Assembly (NCBI GenBank): GCA_965153455.1 | Contig: OZ234497.1 | Span: 18,903,872 to 18,967,871, forward strand | DNA length: 64,000 nt | Reading direction: 5' to 3' | Source: Sphagnum compactum | Lineage: Eukaryota; Bryophyta; Sphagnopsida; Sphagnales | Part shown: positions 12,184 through 23,958 of the stretch, piece by piece | How positions within the stretch are numbered: the first letter of the stretch is position 1 | Layout of the letters: the number at the start of each line of letters is the position of its first letter | Translations under genes and position numbers: made by a program | Notes under the pieces: model-generated | What the model saw: the letters and a program-made list of their open reading frames with translations, nothing else | Database searches by the model: none | What the model was told of the DNA's origin: nothing

Positions 12184-12733
12184 TGTGGCAGCTGGTTGGC
12201 AAAATACTTTTTTTCGTCTACAAGATTTGATATTTGATTTGTATGCAAATCCATTATACCAAAGGCCTAAAACCTGACCTGGAACTTGGTCTCAGAACTG
12301 TCTCAATCTTAGCTAGCTTTCAACTTTGACATGGCTAATGGTATCAGAAAGGAACACCAGTATTAGCAGAGGTTGGTACTACAAACTAATGTATTTTCAA
12401 GTTTGTAGTTATCAAGGTTTGATGCTATGCATGGTTCAAATAACATAAAAAGTTGCAACTCAGATGCAACTTTCTCCCAAAAACAAATTTGTCCACAACT
12501 TACTGGAGAAAATTCATAGAATATGTTTTATGTATAGCACCAGCTTCAAACCCAAACATAAGATTTAAATTAACTCAAGGAGTTATCTAAATGTTATTCT
12601 CCTTGCAGGCATTATTGCAATTCATTGCCAAAGGGGATTCTGAACATATTCATCTATCAAGCGGTGGGTCTTAAACATACTATAGAACTTAAATCCTAGA
12701 GGTCTACAATCGTGGGCACAAGGCTCTGACAAC

Positions 12734-13573
12734 ATGTCTCAATCAATATTTGCCCTACTATTGTTTGTGATAGCTCTTGCATTCAAAGGAGGAATAGCTC
12801 TAAACAGCTTGGCTGCTGGTATGGCTCTTTTTGGAAATCAAACCCAATATCTAAGTAATTCAGGATATTATCTTGTTATGCAACCAGATTGCAACTTGGT
12901 CATGTACCGAGGCTCAAGTTTGGCAAACCAGTACTGCTGGAAAAGGTAGTGATTGTTGGCTTACAATGCAAACAGATAGTGATCTCGTTATATACAATGC
13001 AACTTGTGGTCCCCCTTGTGCACCGTGGGCTAGCAAATCTTACATGGATGGAAAGCCAGATCCAAGTTATTTTTTAATGTTGCAAAGCAATGGGGAACTT
13101 GACATCTATAACTTTCAAAATGATAACCCAACATTCATACAGCACTGTAGTTTCTGTAAATGCACTAGATCCTAGTGGTAGCCCACCATTGTTTAACGTT
13201 AGTTTAGCAAGAACACCAACTCTTAGTTTTTATGGACCATACATGGCAATTGGATATTACCTCCCTCAAATGTCACCATTACAAAATGGTCCGTTCAGTC
13301 TAACCTTGGGAACTAATTGCACCTTGCAATCCAAAAATGGATTAAATAATAGTCTTATGGGAAACCCCCTCAAATGCCTCTGGACTCAAGCAGCAATGTG
13401 AGCTGACACTGCAAAAAGATGGCAATCTACAAATCCAAACAAGTGACACAAATGAAATCCTTTGGACAACCAACACTACTGGAGATTCTTCTGTAAATTG
13501 GGTCCTTTTTATTGATTCAATAACAGGAGATCTATCTATTGGAGATATTCTGCAACATGATCAATCATGTTAA
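12734..13573 (+). pseudogene. Bulb-type (GNA-like) lectin, three frameshifts
   Basis: The ATG at 12734 opens a secretory signal peptide (MSQSIFALLLFVIALAF, cleavage likely near GGIALNS). A B-lectin domain follows, with NSGYYLVMQPDCNLVMY resembling the mannose-binding QxDxNxVxY motif. The frame moves by +1 near 12915 (continuing VWQTSTAGKGSDCWLTMQTDSDL), by +1 near 13140 (SVNALDPSGSPPLFN) and by +1 near 13390 (CELTLQKDGNLQIQTSD), ending at TAA 13571-13573. The parts add up to two tandem B-lectin domains, with no introns. Such lectins bind mannose glycans outside the cell or in the vacuole. Either this is a recent pseudogene or the assembly has single-base errors. Confidence 0.82.
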
Positions 13574-16500
13574 ATGTAATGTACAAACGTTTCATGTGTT
13601 ATAACCGAGTTTTTAGTTACAATGTAGAGAGCCCCTGCCAAATATCTTTACAAATTCATATTACACCCACCACCAAACACTATTGACAATTTTTACCAAA
13701 CTAATTAAACTTTTCAACATAAAGGGCTCAATAACACCATTTTAAAAAAATTCAAAATTTTGATAATTAAACAATAAGTACTATAATTAAGGTGCATTAT
13801 TTATTTCACAACATACAATGTTAGTGAAGTGGTAGGAATAATCATGAGTTTTCATGAGGTTAGGTATTTGATTCCCTCATTTTATTGGTAGTGTCTCTCT
13901 TCAAATTTTATTTCTTTACCTTCTGAAAATTCTTCAATGTTGAATCTTGGTGGGAGGTATGATATGTAGTTTAAAATAAGTCCAAAAATTAGATTCCAAT
14001 TGGTTTGAGTTTTGAAACTTCTTATGTTTAGAAAAACCTAGTTGGTCCCTTTTGGGACTTGGAATGGAGGTAGGCATGGGTGCTTAAGGCTTGAATAGGG
14101 CGTCCTAGTAGTTAGGGCAAGCTAAGGTAGTTATATGTAAAACAATGGTTTTCTAGGAGTTGTAATGCTCACAGGTTTAGGATGAAAATGTAACTACAAG
14201 TTGGTACTCAGAGCTCTACATTGAGCCTCTTGGGTGCATTGTACATAATTTTGTTTTCTTGGACTTCATTTGTCTTGCATTTTCCTTCAATTTAAACCCC
14301 CTCTTAGACAGGCCTTGGGTGAAAGAATGGCCACACTTGTACCCTAATAAGAACTAAAAACCTCAAAAAGTAGAGTTTTTTCTAAACAATGTAAATGATT
14401 TGTAGAGCAAATCATGGGGCCAGTTTGAATATAATCATTAAGGGACCACTTGAGGAAGGTATTGAAGGTATGTTGGTTCACTATATCCACCAATTAGCCT
14501 CACTCCAGAAAGTCAAGGTACCAATTAGTGTTGCTTGGTTATTGAGTTTTCACCTAGTTATCCACCATGTTATCAACCCGGTTATTAATAACCTACGAGC
14601 CCTTTATTGATTTTTTGGATAACTGGTTAAATTGATAATGGCTTGGTATTGAAATTTCAAAATATGATAACTTACCTGGATGACCTAATTTTTATGCAAG
14701 TAGGTTATCAGTATTAAATAATAATAATATGTATTTAAAAAAAAAGAAAAATAACTTTTAAAAAAACCTATAATTTGTTAACAAGGTGTGAACACGTTGA
14801 AAACTTGATGTCAACTTGGTGGGAACAACAAAGTCCAAAACACACCAAAACTTTCTCATCCCCCTCTCAAAAGCAAAAAGTAAATTGGGGCTCTTGGATA
14901 CATGGTGCAAAATTTTGTTTTTTTAAAAACCTTTTTGTCTTGCATTTTTGCATGGGCTAATACCTATCTTTTATATGTGATGTATTAGAACATGAGTTTT
15001 ATGAGTGTATATGGTGATGTCCTAGTTACATTAGGTGAACTAGGGTAAGTTTAGCTTAAGACTGATTCGAGTTTTGAGGTGATTTCAAACATTTAACTTT
15101 TGAAAAAGTATTAGTAGATGATTGGGGTGTTTCAATTTAGTTTTCAAATAATATCAAGGTCATCCAAAGGCAATAACAAGGTAGAAGGGGAGGGGGGGGG
15201 GGGATGGAGGAGGAAGGGGCAACTATGCATTGCAAGCAACCCAAGGCTCATGCCACCATCGCCCAGTCCCCTCAAACTCACCCAGACTTGCTAGGTTTGG
15301 GAAGCAAACCAAGCTCATGTGGTTCGTTGTAAGGTCATGATAAGGTAGGACCAGGGGTTGAATCCTGACCTTTCTTGCACCTCCTTCTTATTTTTATTTT
15401 TATATAATTTTCATCCATGTGGAAGGGCTTTCATTTGTAATTTGAACAAGATTGAGATTTTTCATCCATTGAGATCCTCTATTTAATTATCACTTTTCAT
15501 CCATGTAGTTGGTTAGTCATCCATCCATTTTTGTTCATTTAGTAGTCAAACATGGGGTTAGTTAATGCATGAATGGGTTAATACTTGAACAATTTACCTA
15601 AGATTAAACACCAAATACTTAAAACCCTAAGACAAGACAAACTTTGAATGAATCTAGCCTTCTAGTTCTAGACATTTAAAATAAAATTTAAAGCAATTTC
15701 AAGAATTTTTAAGAGGATTAATGGGGATTTTCTCAGAAATTCATATTTTTGGAATACCATGTCCAATTTGGGTATTGTTTGCACCGTTGAGTTCCTACAT
15801 AGGAGTATTACCTGCATGGAAAGTTTTAGGCCATTTGGAGACATAAAATTTTGAAGGTATTTCACAAGCATGGAAAGTCATGTGCACTAAACCTTTGCTC
15901 AACAAATTGATGACATTCAAGTGCTATTGTTAGTAAAATGAAAATTTACATATCACAAGTGATGGAGTGCTATGTTGTCCATTTGTCAATTTTCACTTCT
16001 ATGTTGTGTTGTAAGTTTATTGTTGGGAATTTACAAAATACTATAAGAAATCATGACTTTTCAGAAGGTCAATTCGATTTAAGTGTTTGCTTATTATTCA
16101 ACTTTTTAAACCTAGGATAATATCCTGGCCCTTCCTAAGAGCATGTGTAGTGGGTACCTATTTACTGGTTGAGCCCATAACAATATACACCCATGCTCTT
16201 AGTGCCACTTTCCATTAGGCCTATGTGATGATAAATTTTGGTGGGACATTGCCTTTCCATTGCAATGGACCTCACAATTGTAATGACAATTTAATCACAA
16301 CTTTGCAGGTCATGAGTTGATCAGGATTGTGAGGGTTGTGAGTCAATATATACTTAAGCAATTATTGTTGTTTTTTCATGGGAACATTGATTTTTTTGAT
16401 GTTCAAGTCAACCTAATAGTTCCCATCCAAAATGTTCTAACGTTCCCTACATAAATAACATGCACATTACATGACAAAGTCTTTTTCCGATGGAAAGTGA

Positions 16501-17530
16501 CCGATGACTTCAACAAGATTTTCAATCACTTTCCATTGCCTATTGTTGTCATAGTTAAAGATGTGCAAGTGTGACAACAGCCAAGCAATGGAAAGAGCCT
16601 CTTAGAAAGCGTTATAAGATGAGGTCCAAAATAGGCGACCAACAATTTTGAAAACAAGGGTGTGTCTCACACCGTGGCCTTGCCAAATTTACATTTAAAA
16701 ATATCTTAATGCAAAAGAAGAATTATGGAAATTCAAATATTTCACCACACAAAAATACAATCTTCAAAAAATCCTGTAAAAGAAACCAAAATCCTTCAAG
16801 ATATTATAATTCAGTTACTAATTAAAGTTTCAACACAAGCCAAAATATCATCTTTCAAAAATCCTCATATAAGAATAGACCTATTATTACCCAGGGCTCA
16901 AAATCCCTTAACCTACTATACTTTATAATGAATCTAAACACAATATCCTTGCCTTGGTAGGCAAGGCCAATAGAGATTACATGCAACCAACAAGGCGGTG
17001 CATGAAAAGGTTGTCAAATAAGGTCAAAAATAGGTGACCAATAGTTTTGGAGATAAAGATTATCGTAGTACCTTGGCCATTTCAACACATGTCCATTGAT
17101 TAATTAATTAATTTTGAAAAATCATTTCAACAAATGGAATATTTTTAAATGTTCACTATTATCCTTCACAATATTTTTTGATTTGGAAGAAATAATTTTT
17201 GAAAATTTCAACATTTCTGAAAATAATATAATTATTGTCGAATTGGCCAAGGTACTAGTGTATAGGCAACCAATAAGATGGTGCATCATACACTGAAGGA
17301 GCCTTAGCTTTTTTCTTTTGGGTACTACATCAAGTGCATTCCTCTATTCTGCATCTTAACTTACAATAGTACTACCACCTCACAATCAAAATCCAGAACC
17401 TGTAATACTTAGCTCTTCTTCCCTTTTCTTACTATGGGATTTGGATCTTGTTGAAATATGAGCTAAAATTCCTTACACCTTGTAGAATAAAATACATGTT
17501 AAACATGATCCTACTATTAAGTAATGTTTT
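13574..17530. other. Intergenic, no gene seen; weak repeats near 16.6-17.3 kb
   Basis: No supported gene. A poly-G run of 12 is at about 15191-15202. Around 16620-16690 and 17010-17090, two similar passages (AGGTC-AAAATAGG-GACCAA, then a CCTTGGCC block) form a degenerate direct repeat about 390 bp apart. A related CAACCAA-AAG-GGTGCAT passage recurs at 16985 and 17265. Confidence 0.45.
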
Positions 17531-18790
17531 TTGTTTGTTCAAACTGATATCTCTCAAATTGTAAGGCTTTGAACCACATTCTTGATATCTTTGGAAAACT
17601 CTCAACAAGTTGGGGTGCACTAGCTTGGTTTCATAACATTTGGACTTACGGTGTGAACGTTATTGAATATCAAATGATTTGTTCATTGAAAATTAATTTA
17701 AATCATAACTATGAATTTCAAATGAATTCAAATGTGCCTTTGGTATTCTTGGAAAGATCTCAATGACTAGATTTAATGGGATTTATTTTTGTAAGTTTTG
17801 GATTTATGATGGGAAGGATATTGAATTTTAGGTGATTTTTGTCATTGAAAATTTAGTAAAAATCCAAAACATGACTGAAACTATTTTTAAGACTATGTTC
17901 ACACTTGGGCCGACAACACATGGGACATTAGCCTATCCATGAAGGAAGGCAATTTGTTTATTTGTCACATAGTGACATGATCTTTTAAACCACATGGCCT
18001 CCCATTGTGCTTTTGGTATATATGGAAAGCTCTTGACAACCAGGGTGCACCAAATTGGTTTCATATTGTTTTGACTTATGGAAAAGTTATTGAATATTTA
18101 ATGATTTTCATTGAACGTTAAAATTAAAACTAAAAAATTCAAAAAAATTGACATGTGCCTTTGGTGTCATTGGAAATATTGCAATGAATATAATTTACTA
18201 GAATTTATTTTGGCAAGAGATGTTGAATTTTAAATCATTCTTGTCACTAAAAATTCAGCAAAAATCCAAAATGTTTAGGGAAAATTGGATTTCAAACTTT
18301 GATCACACTTCAGCCAATGGCATACATGCTACATTACCAAGTGAACTAACAAATCTATCTATGAAGGAAGGTAGTTTGTTTGTTTCTCAAACTGAGATCT
18401 CCCAAACCATGGGGCATCCTAACCGCCCTTGGTATTTTTCAAAAAAATTCTACAAGTAGGGATGCATTTACTTAGTTTTGCAACATTTCACCTTCCAATG
18501 TAAAAGTTATTGCATATTGTACAATTTTCCCACTTAAAATTAAATTAAACCAAAACTAAAATTTTCAGAATGATTGGGGCGTGCCTTTGTAATTATTGGA
18601 AATATATCAATGATTAGGCTTTCATGGAATTTATTTCATAAAATTTGGACCAATTTGCAAAAGATATTGAATTTTAAAGTAATTTTTGTGATTGAAAATC
18701 CAGGAAAAATCCAGAATATTAATAAAAATTGGATTAAAAACTTTGTTCACACTTGGGCTAGTGACACACACCACACTAGTATCAAGGAAT
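17531..18790. repeat. Satellite-like tandem array, ~420-bp unit, three copies
   Basis: Units start near 17531, 17953 and 18373. Each begins with TTTGTTTG-TC/CTCAAAC-TGA-ATCT and a CTTTGGTAT-TTGGAAA block. Each unit also has two halves of about 205 bp that resemble one another: TTGGAAA-CTC-ACAA ... TATTGAAT ... TCATTGAAAAT appears twice per unit. The array is therefore a dimeric higher-order repeat. Copies have diverged, so it is old. A separate piece of the same family lies at 29930-30310. Confidence 0.8.
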
Positions 18791-20259
18791 GGATCAAGTT
18801 GGTGGTTTTATCTCAAATTATTTTAAAGAGGACAACAGTTTCAAATTTCATTATCAAAGGAAATGGGGAAAAAAGAAATGCATTAAACACTTAAAAGAAA
18901 AATGCTTGAAAAGGAACAATGATATTTGACCTGAATCCTATTGATTATATTTATGTCATGGCAAATCAAAAGTTTTTTTGTTTCATAGATCTAATTTGTG
19001 ATTTCCTTGGAAATCCGTAACTTTGAATGTTACTTTCATTATACATTTTATGAGTCCCAAACTGTTTATAATCATTATTTCACCTATTCTAATTTCCCTC
19101 CTATAAATTTTCATAAATGATGTACATACATTCTTCATGTGTAATTCATAGTTGTTTACATGTTTATTGACTACCATAAGGGAAGCCAAGATTTTCATTA
19201 ACATAACTTTCAATATATTGTAGTACCTTTACCATTTTGGTATCTTCTTGTCAAATATTTATTATTTTTTCATTTTTTTATTCCAACCAACTAAATTTGA
19301 GTCGGGACCAAATAGAGTCAACAAATAGGTAGTTTTGGAATGAAAATTTTCTAGCATTTTAGGTGGTTAATTTTGAGAAAAAAGGCATTTATTTAAAATA
19401 ATTGAATTTAGGGCAAAGTGGTAAAGGTACCTACTATGACCTAGTTAGATCCACTGTCAGGTTATAGTGCAAACTTATGTTATAAAAGCACATGATATGG
19501 AGTTTAACACAATTATTTGTAAAAATAAAATTATTGCCAAAAATTGTATCAGTCTTTTCAAATATGACTACAATGGGCACATGATTGTGATTATAATTTA
19601 GCCATAACACATATCTTCTTATAATCACATCTTTTAAATTTTTAAAGATGCAATTTTGGGACATTTGATTAAACAAAAGTCTCCTTCATTCCCAAGACAA
19701 AAGTTAAGGGTGATTGATTGATTATTCATTCACTCATTTTATATATCTTTGTTTTGGTATATGTATCCAATTGTTGGTGTTACAAAAAAAATATGTTTTC
19801 TATAAGGCTATATGAGTACTATTCCAAAAATCTCAAAAATATATTTTGTGTCAAATGGAAAAATGGGCACAATTATATGTTGGTTTAATATAATGTTAAT
19901 TCATTATTCAATATCATGCATTGTGTTTGCAAACTAATTATTTGTTATCTCAACAAGTGCCACGTAAGTGTTCTCCTTTAAACTAAATTTATGTTTATTA
20001 CTAAGAAAATAAACATTTGATTCATTTTTTATCCTTGGAATGTGAAATCAAACATAATCTATATATTAACTTTATGACGAATTCATTTGAATATCAAACA
20101 AAGGGGAGCCCAAATCAAACATCACTTAAAGTTTTCACTATGGGTTCAATTGAAATTTGAAAACCTTTGAATATTAAAACGAAAGGGAACCAACCAATGA
20201 TAAGGTTATATTTGAAATAAGGCCAATTCATACCTAAATTTTAGAATGTATGAATATGA
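18791..20259. other. Intergenic, no gene seen
   Basis: AT-rich with only short, unconvincing ORFs. It lies downstream of the minus-strand TPR gene and should hold its 3'UTR near 20100-20259. Confidence 0.45.
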
Positions 20260-20940
20260 TCAGTTTTCAGCATTTGAATCTGAATCTGAATCTAGTTCAA
20301 GAATATCAGCCTTATTTAAATCCTCTAAAGCTTCTGATTCAAGGAAATCAGCTTTATTTAAGTCCTCCAAAACCCCATGATGATCAGCCAACATTTGTTT
20401 CACTTCTCCTCGCACTCGTAAAATGCATGCATGATTTGGATTAATTGCATGAGCTTGATCCAAGTCTTTTAATGCTCCTTCATAATCGCCCAACTTTAGT
20501 TTGACCTTTCCTCGTACTTGCAAAATGCATGCTTCATTTAATGGTTTGATAACATCAGCCGTATCCAAATCTTTTAAGGCGTTTTGGTAATCTTTCAACA
20601 TTAATTTGGCCACTCCTCGCCTTGTCAAAATGTGCACATGATTGAGTTTGAGAACATTAACCTTATTCAAATCCTCCAATGCTCCTACATAATCTTCTAA
20701 CCTCATTTTGACATTTGCTCGCCATTGCAAAGTGAGTGCATCATTTGGCTCAAGAATATTGGCTTCATCCAAGTCTTCTAAAGCTCCTTCGTAATCACCC
20801 AACATTTCTTTGACATTTCCTCTCACTTGCAAAGTGTATGGATCATTTGGCACAAGAATATTTGCTTGATCAAAGTATTCCAAAGCTCCTTCATAATCCT
20901 CCAACATTCGTTTAACATCACCTAGCCATTGCAAAGTCAT
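20260..20940 (-). CDS. Tetratricopeptide (TPR) repeat protein
   Basis: The frame is open from an upstream in-frame region to TGA 20262-20260. The first ATG is 20940-20938 (MTLQWLGDVKRMLEDYEGAL), giving 226 residues. It is built from about six 34-residue TPR units with the recurring pattern DYEGALEDLDxANxLxPNDxxTLQxRGxVKxML. The last unit is shortened and holds a small internal duplication (ALEDLNKAD twice). The tail is acidic (DSDSDSNAEN). TPRs form helical scaffolds for protein binding; no enzyme domain is present. The frame stays open 5' of the ATG to a TTTTTTTAAG acceptor-like site near 20974, so a further 5' exon is possible. It sits head to head with the hydrolase-kinase locus, about 360 bp apart. 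Confidence 0.72.
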   Translation of the reverse strand: MTLQWLGDVKRMLEDYEGALEYFDQANILVPNDPYTLQVRGNVKEMLGDYEGALEDLDEANILEPNDALTLQWRANVKMRLEDYVGALEDLNKVNVLKLNHVHILTRRGVAKLMLKDYQNALKDLDTADVIKPLNEACILQVRGKVKLKLGDYEGALKDLDQAHAINPNHACILRVRGEVKQMLADHHGVLEDLNKADFLESEALEDLNKADILELDSDSDSNAEN

Positions 20941-21298
20941 CACATTATTTGGCAAGTGATAGTCAGTGGGTGCCTTAAAAAAATAAATTTAATCACCTAC
21001 ACATTTATGCCAATGAACTATTTCAAAGTAGGAACTTTTCAAAATAATGACCCTCAACTTTCATCTTAGGGGCATTTATTTTAAGAACACAATTGTCATT
21101 TATACAAAAGCTACACATGACCATGTTAATATATCATTTCATGTGTGAATCATCATCCTTGAAGCTAGGGAAACTTTACAACTAAATCCTAACATTGTGA
21201 TTTTGTGTAGATACACATTCTTGTGCTAATCATCATGAATCAAGATGATAAGTACATTATAAATAAATAAAAATGCATTTCTTTTAATTATTACCTAA
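20941..21298. promoter_or_regulatory. Short divergent intergenic region between TPR gene and hydrolase-kinase locus
   Basis: If the TPR gene starts at its first ATG and the hydrolase gene at ATG 21299, about 358 bp separate two divergently read starts. The stretch is AT-rich but no specific element is clear. An in-frame TAA directly precedes ATG 21299. Confidence 0.35.
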
Positions 21299-23419
21299 AT
21301 GTTAAAGACCTTACCACCAAGTAGAGGCAATGCCACCAAATGTACTGTGTGCTGCATTGACCTCGACATTGTGTTTTTCCATGGTGTGCGAAAGCCGGGG
21401 GAAACAGACGCTTGGAAGAATACTTGAGTTGAAGACACTTCTGCCCAAGAATTTTGGGTTAAAGATTGGCTGCCACAAGATTTGGATGGAAATGTGCGTG
21501 TCTTAGCCTTGTCATATGACTCTTGTGCCATACAGTCAAACAACGAGGGCAACTTGCAAGATGTGGAGGAGCTTGGAATGTATTTATTACAACGCCTTGT
21601 GTTCAGGTTTGTCCACACAAAATCCTAAGTACCTTTACTTTGTTGGAATGTTTCCCAACTCAGCTTGATAATTGGACATGTGGAAAGAAGTCAAATACAC
21701 AATGAGGTGGCTTTGAGACGTAGTTTCAATGTTGAAGTTGGATTATTGCCCCAGAAATGCAGTGTGTCTATATTGGATACTATTTTGTACTAGACTGCTC
21801 TAATTCAAACAATTGCTTGGTCTACCTCTGTTTTGAGGGGTTAGTCTTCCTTCCTCTGCTTTTCTGCTTTTCCGATTAAGGAAAAATTCCTTTTTGGAAA
21901 TTCTGCTTTCGGCATTTGCAAAATGATTTTGTTTCAGGTCTTGCAAGTGGGGAGCTTCTTGCAAGCCCACTTGTTCATAGTTTTTCGCTGTTGTCCTTTC
22001 CTGTAGTTTTCTTTTCCCTCTCTGTCAGTCTTTTTTTGTCTTGTCCTTGTTGTTGTGGTCTGTTGCTAGGCAGTAGTATGGCTGAGTCTTCTTGTTGCTT
22101 CCGGAACTGCAGCAGAAACTCAGTTCCTAGGTTGGTGCTTGTCATCGGCCTGTACCCACCGTAGGGAGCTGATGAAATCACTGGGGAAGTTGTGGTAGTT
22201 AAGTCACTATCATACATACTATTGTTGATGATGGTCCCTGAACAGGTGTGAGACTGGCACTTTTGTTCATATGGGTGTGTGAATTTTGATTTTTTGTTTG
22301 TTCTGTCTTTCCTAGTTTGGTTCTTTCTGTGGCTTCCTGAGGAAGTGTTAACCTTGCTGTTTTTTCTTCATCGTGAGAATGGAGATTTCTCTATTCTTAT
22401 GAAAGATACTTTCCTATTCACTTATATTTTGTCAGATCTGAGGCTCTATAACCTTAGTATCAGTTATCTCTAAATTCTATTCAGGTTGACTTAAATTGTA
22501 CATACACAAGTTTTCAGTACTTATGAAGGTACTTGCAATAAGTTAATGATTGTCAAAATTCTTCTGGTATGTCTTGATACCTTGCGAAGGGCATTTAGCT
22601 ATATGAGTTCTAGTTTTTATACAAGTAATTTTCACGTACAAAAGTTGGTGCCATTCATAACCTATTAATGCAAGTTATTTTCTTGTGGCAGTGATCCCTG
22701 GAGGTTGGGCCAACGATGTGGATGTGTATTGGTAGGCCATTCTTTTGGTGGTCTGGTGATCAAAAGTTTGGTTGTCAGTGCATATTATAGATGTCATTCC
22801 AGGGTAAAGAATTCGTGCGATGAAGAGGAGGTGGCATCTGCAAATATGTTCCTGAAGAATTTGAGAGGTGTAGTCAATTATGCAGTTCCCCATATTGGTT
22901 CATTGTTGGGAACATACTTTACTCTTGGGCACAATCTATTTAGACAGGTGAAACTGGCTGAGTTCATGAAGCATCTCCAACAATTTCCAGATAAGATGGA
23001 GGACTTGTCAGTAGAGTTTGATGAAATATCACACGAAAAATCTATCAATGTGTTTGCTTTCCTTGAACACAAGCCTCTTAAAGATCTGGTAAGCAATAAC
23101 TTTCTATGTTGATTCAAAGGCAGATCACCAATATTTCTGAATGTTAGGATACCCTTGGTAATTCAATTTCCAAAAGCCTAGGATTCAAGATACAGATAGT
23201 GCCAATGATTTTACTATGGGAGTATCTTAGTTTATTTATGATGAAAAATGCTTTTACCAGGGAAAAAAGATGGTGGAACCAGCATCAGCACAAAGGTGTG
23301 CAGGACATAATTGTTATTTATTGGAAGGTTGTGATCACTTCACAGTTTGCAAGCCTATTGATAAGTCCCATCCAAACTATCGATTGCTTGTGGACTTCAT
23401 AAGAAATTGTCAGCAACAG
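21299..23419 (+). pseudogene. SERAC1-like alpha/beta hydrolase module (exons 1-3), fused in phase to an MLKL-like kinase
   Basis: Exon 1 is 21299-21606, exon 2 is 22692-23088 and exon 3 is 23261-23419. The ATG at 21299 directly follows an in-frame TAA. Exon 1 has DIVFFHGV (oxyanion strand) and VKDWLPQDL...VRVLALSYDS. Its 2-base remainder joins the 1-base start of exon 2. Exon 2 gives VLVGHSFGGLVIKSL, with the GxSxG nucleophile serine, and VVNYAVPHIGS. Exon 3 gives SAQRCAGHNC and CDHFTVCKP, with the likely catalytic histidine. All junctions are GT-AG, and exons 2 and 3 end in phase 0. Family members are serine esterases or lipid remodellers; similar domains are effector front ends of some fungal and plant NLR proteins. 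An in-frame TGA at 21425-21427, where a tryptophan codon is plausible, breaks exon 1. Exon 3 ends in phase 0 before the kinase exon at 23959. Confidence 0.85.
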
Positions 23420-23958
23420 GTGAGCAGTATAAACTCGAATGAATCCTTTTGTGGCCTTCCTCTTGATCACGAATTTTGCTGACTTGTTTGATATCTTAGG
23501 TTAGTTGAATTTCCTCCCTTCGTATACTTGCAATCCAGCAGCTTATGATTTTGCTAGCTAGTGACTTTAACACTTCCCAGAGAATAACTATATCTGTAGA
23601 CTGGTGTAATCAGTGTTACGAAAATGCATGAACTTTTGATCTTCTTGGCATTGATATGATTTTACATAGTTTTTGTGTTGAAAGACAGTATGAATTACTG
23701 GATTTATGGTATTGCATTACTAGTAAGTGCGTATATATGTGAAGTATAGATCTTTTAATCATTTAAGTATATCTCCATATAGATGCCTCCAAGAATGGCT
23801 TAGGTGTCAGGTGTTGAATTACTGGTGAGCATACCATTTCACTTTAACATGCATATTCAACAAAAATATGATCAAATTGTAGTTGTGAACTTATCCTCAC
23901 AAGATTTTAGCTGGACCATATTGACTTGATTAAATTGAACATACTCTCTCTTTGGCAG

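Noticed and set aside
11694-12254. Minus-strand ORF of 186 codons
   Set aside because: It runs straight through the MITE-like inverted repeats and shows no protein family.
21295-21618. Minus-strand ORF of 107 codons next to the TPR gene, considered as its 5' exon
   Set aside because: It is the antisense shadow of hydrolase exon 1; the plus strand reads a clear HGV...DWLPQDL hydrolase sequence with matching splice phase.
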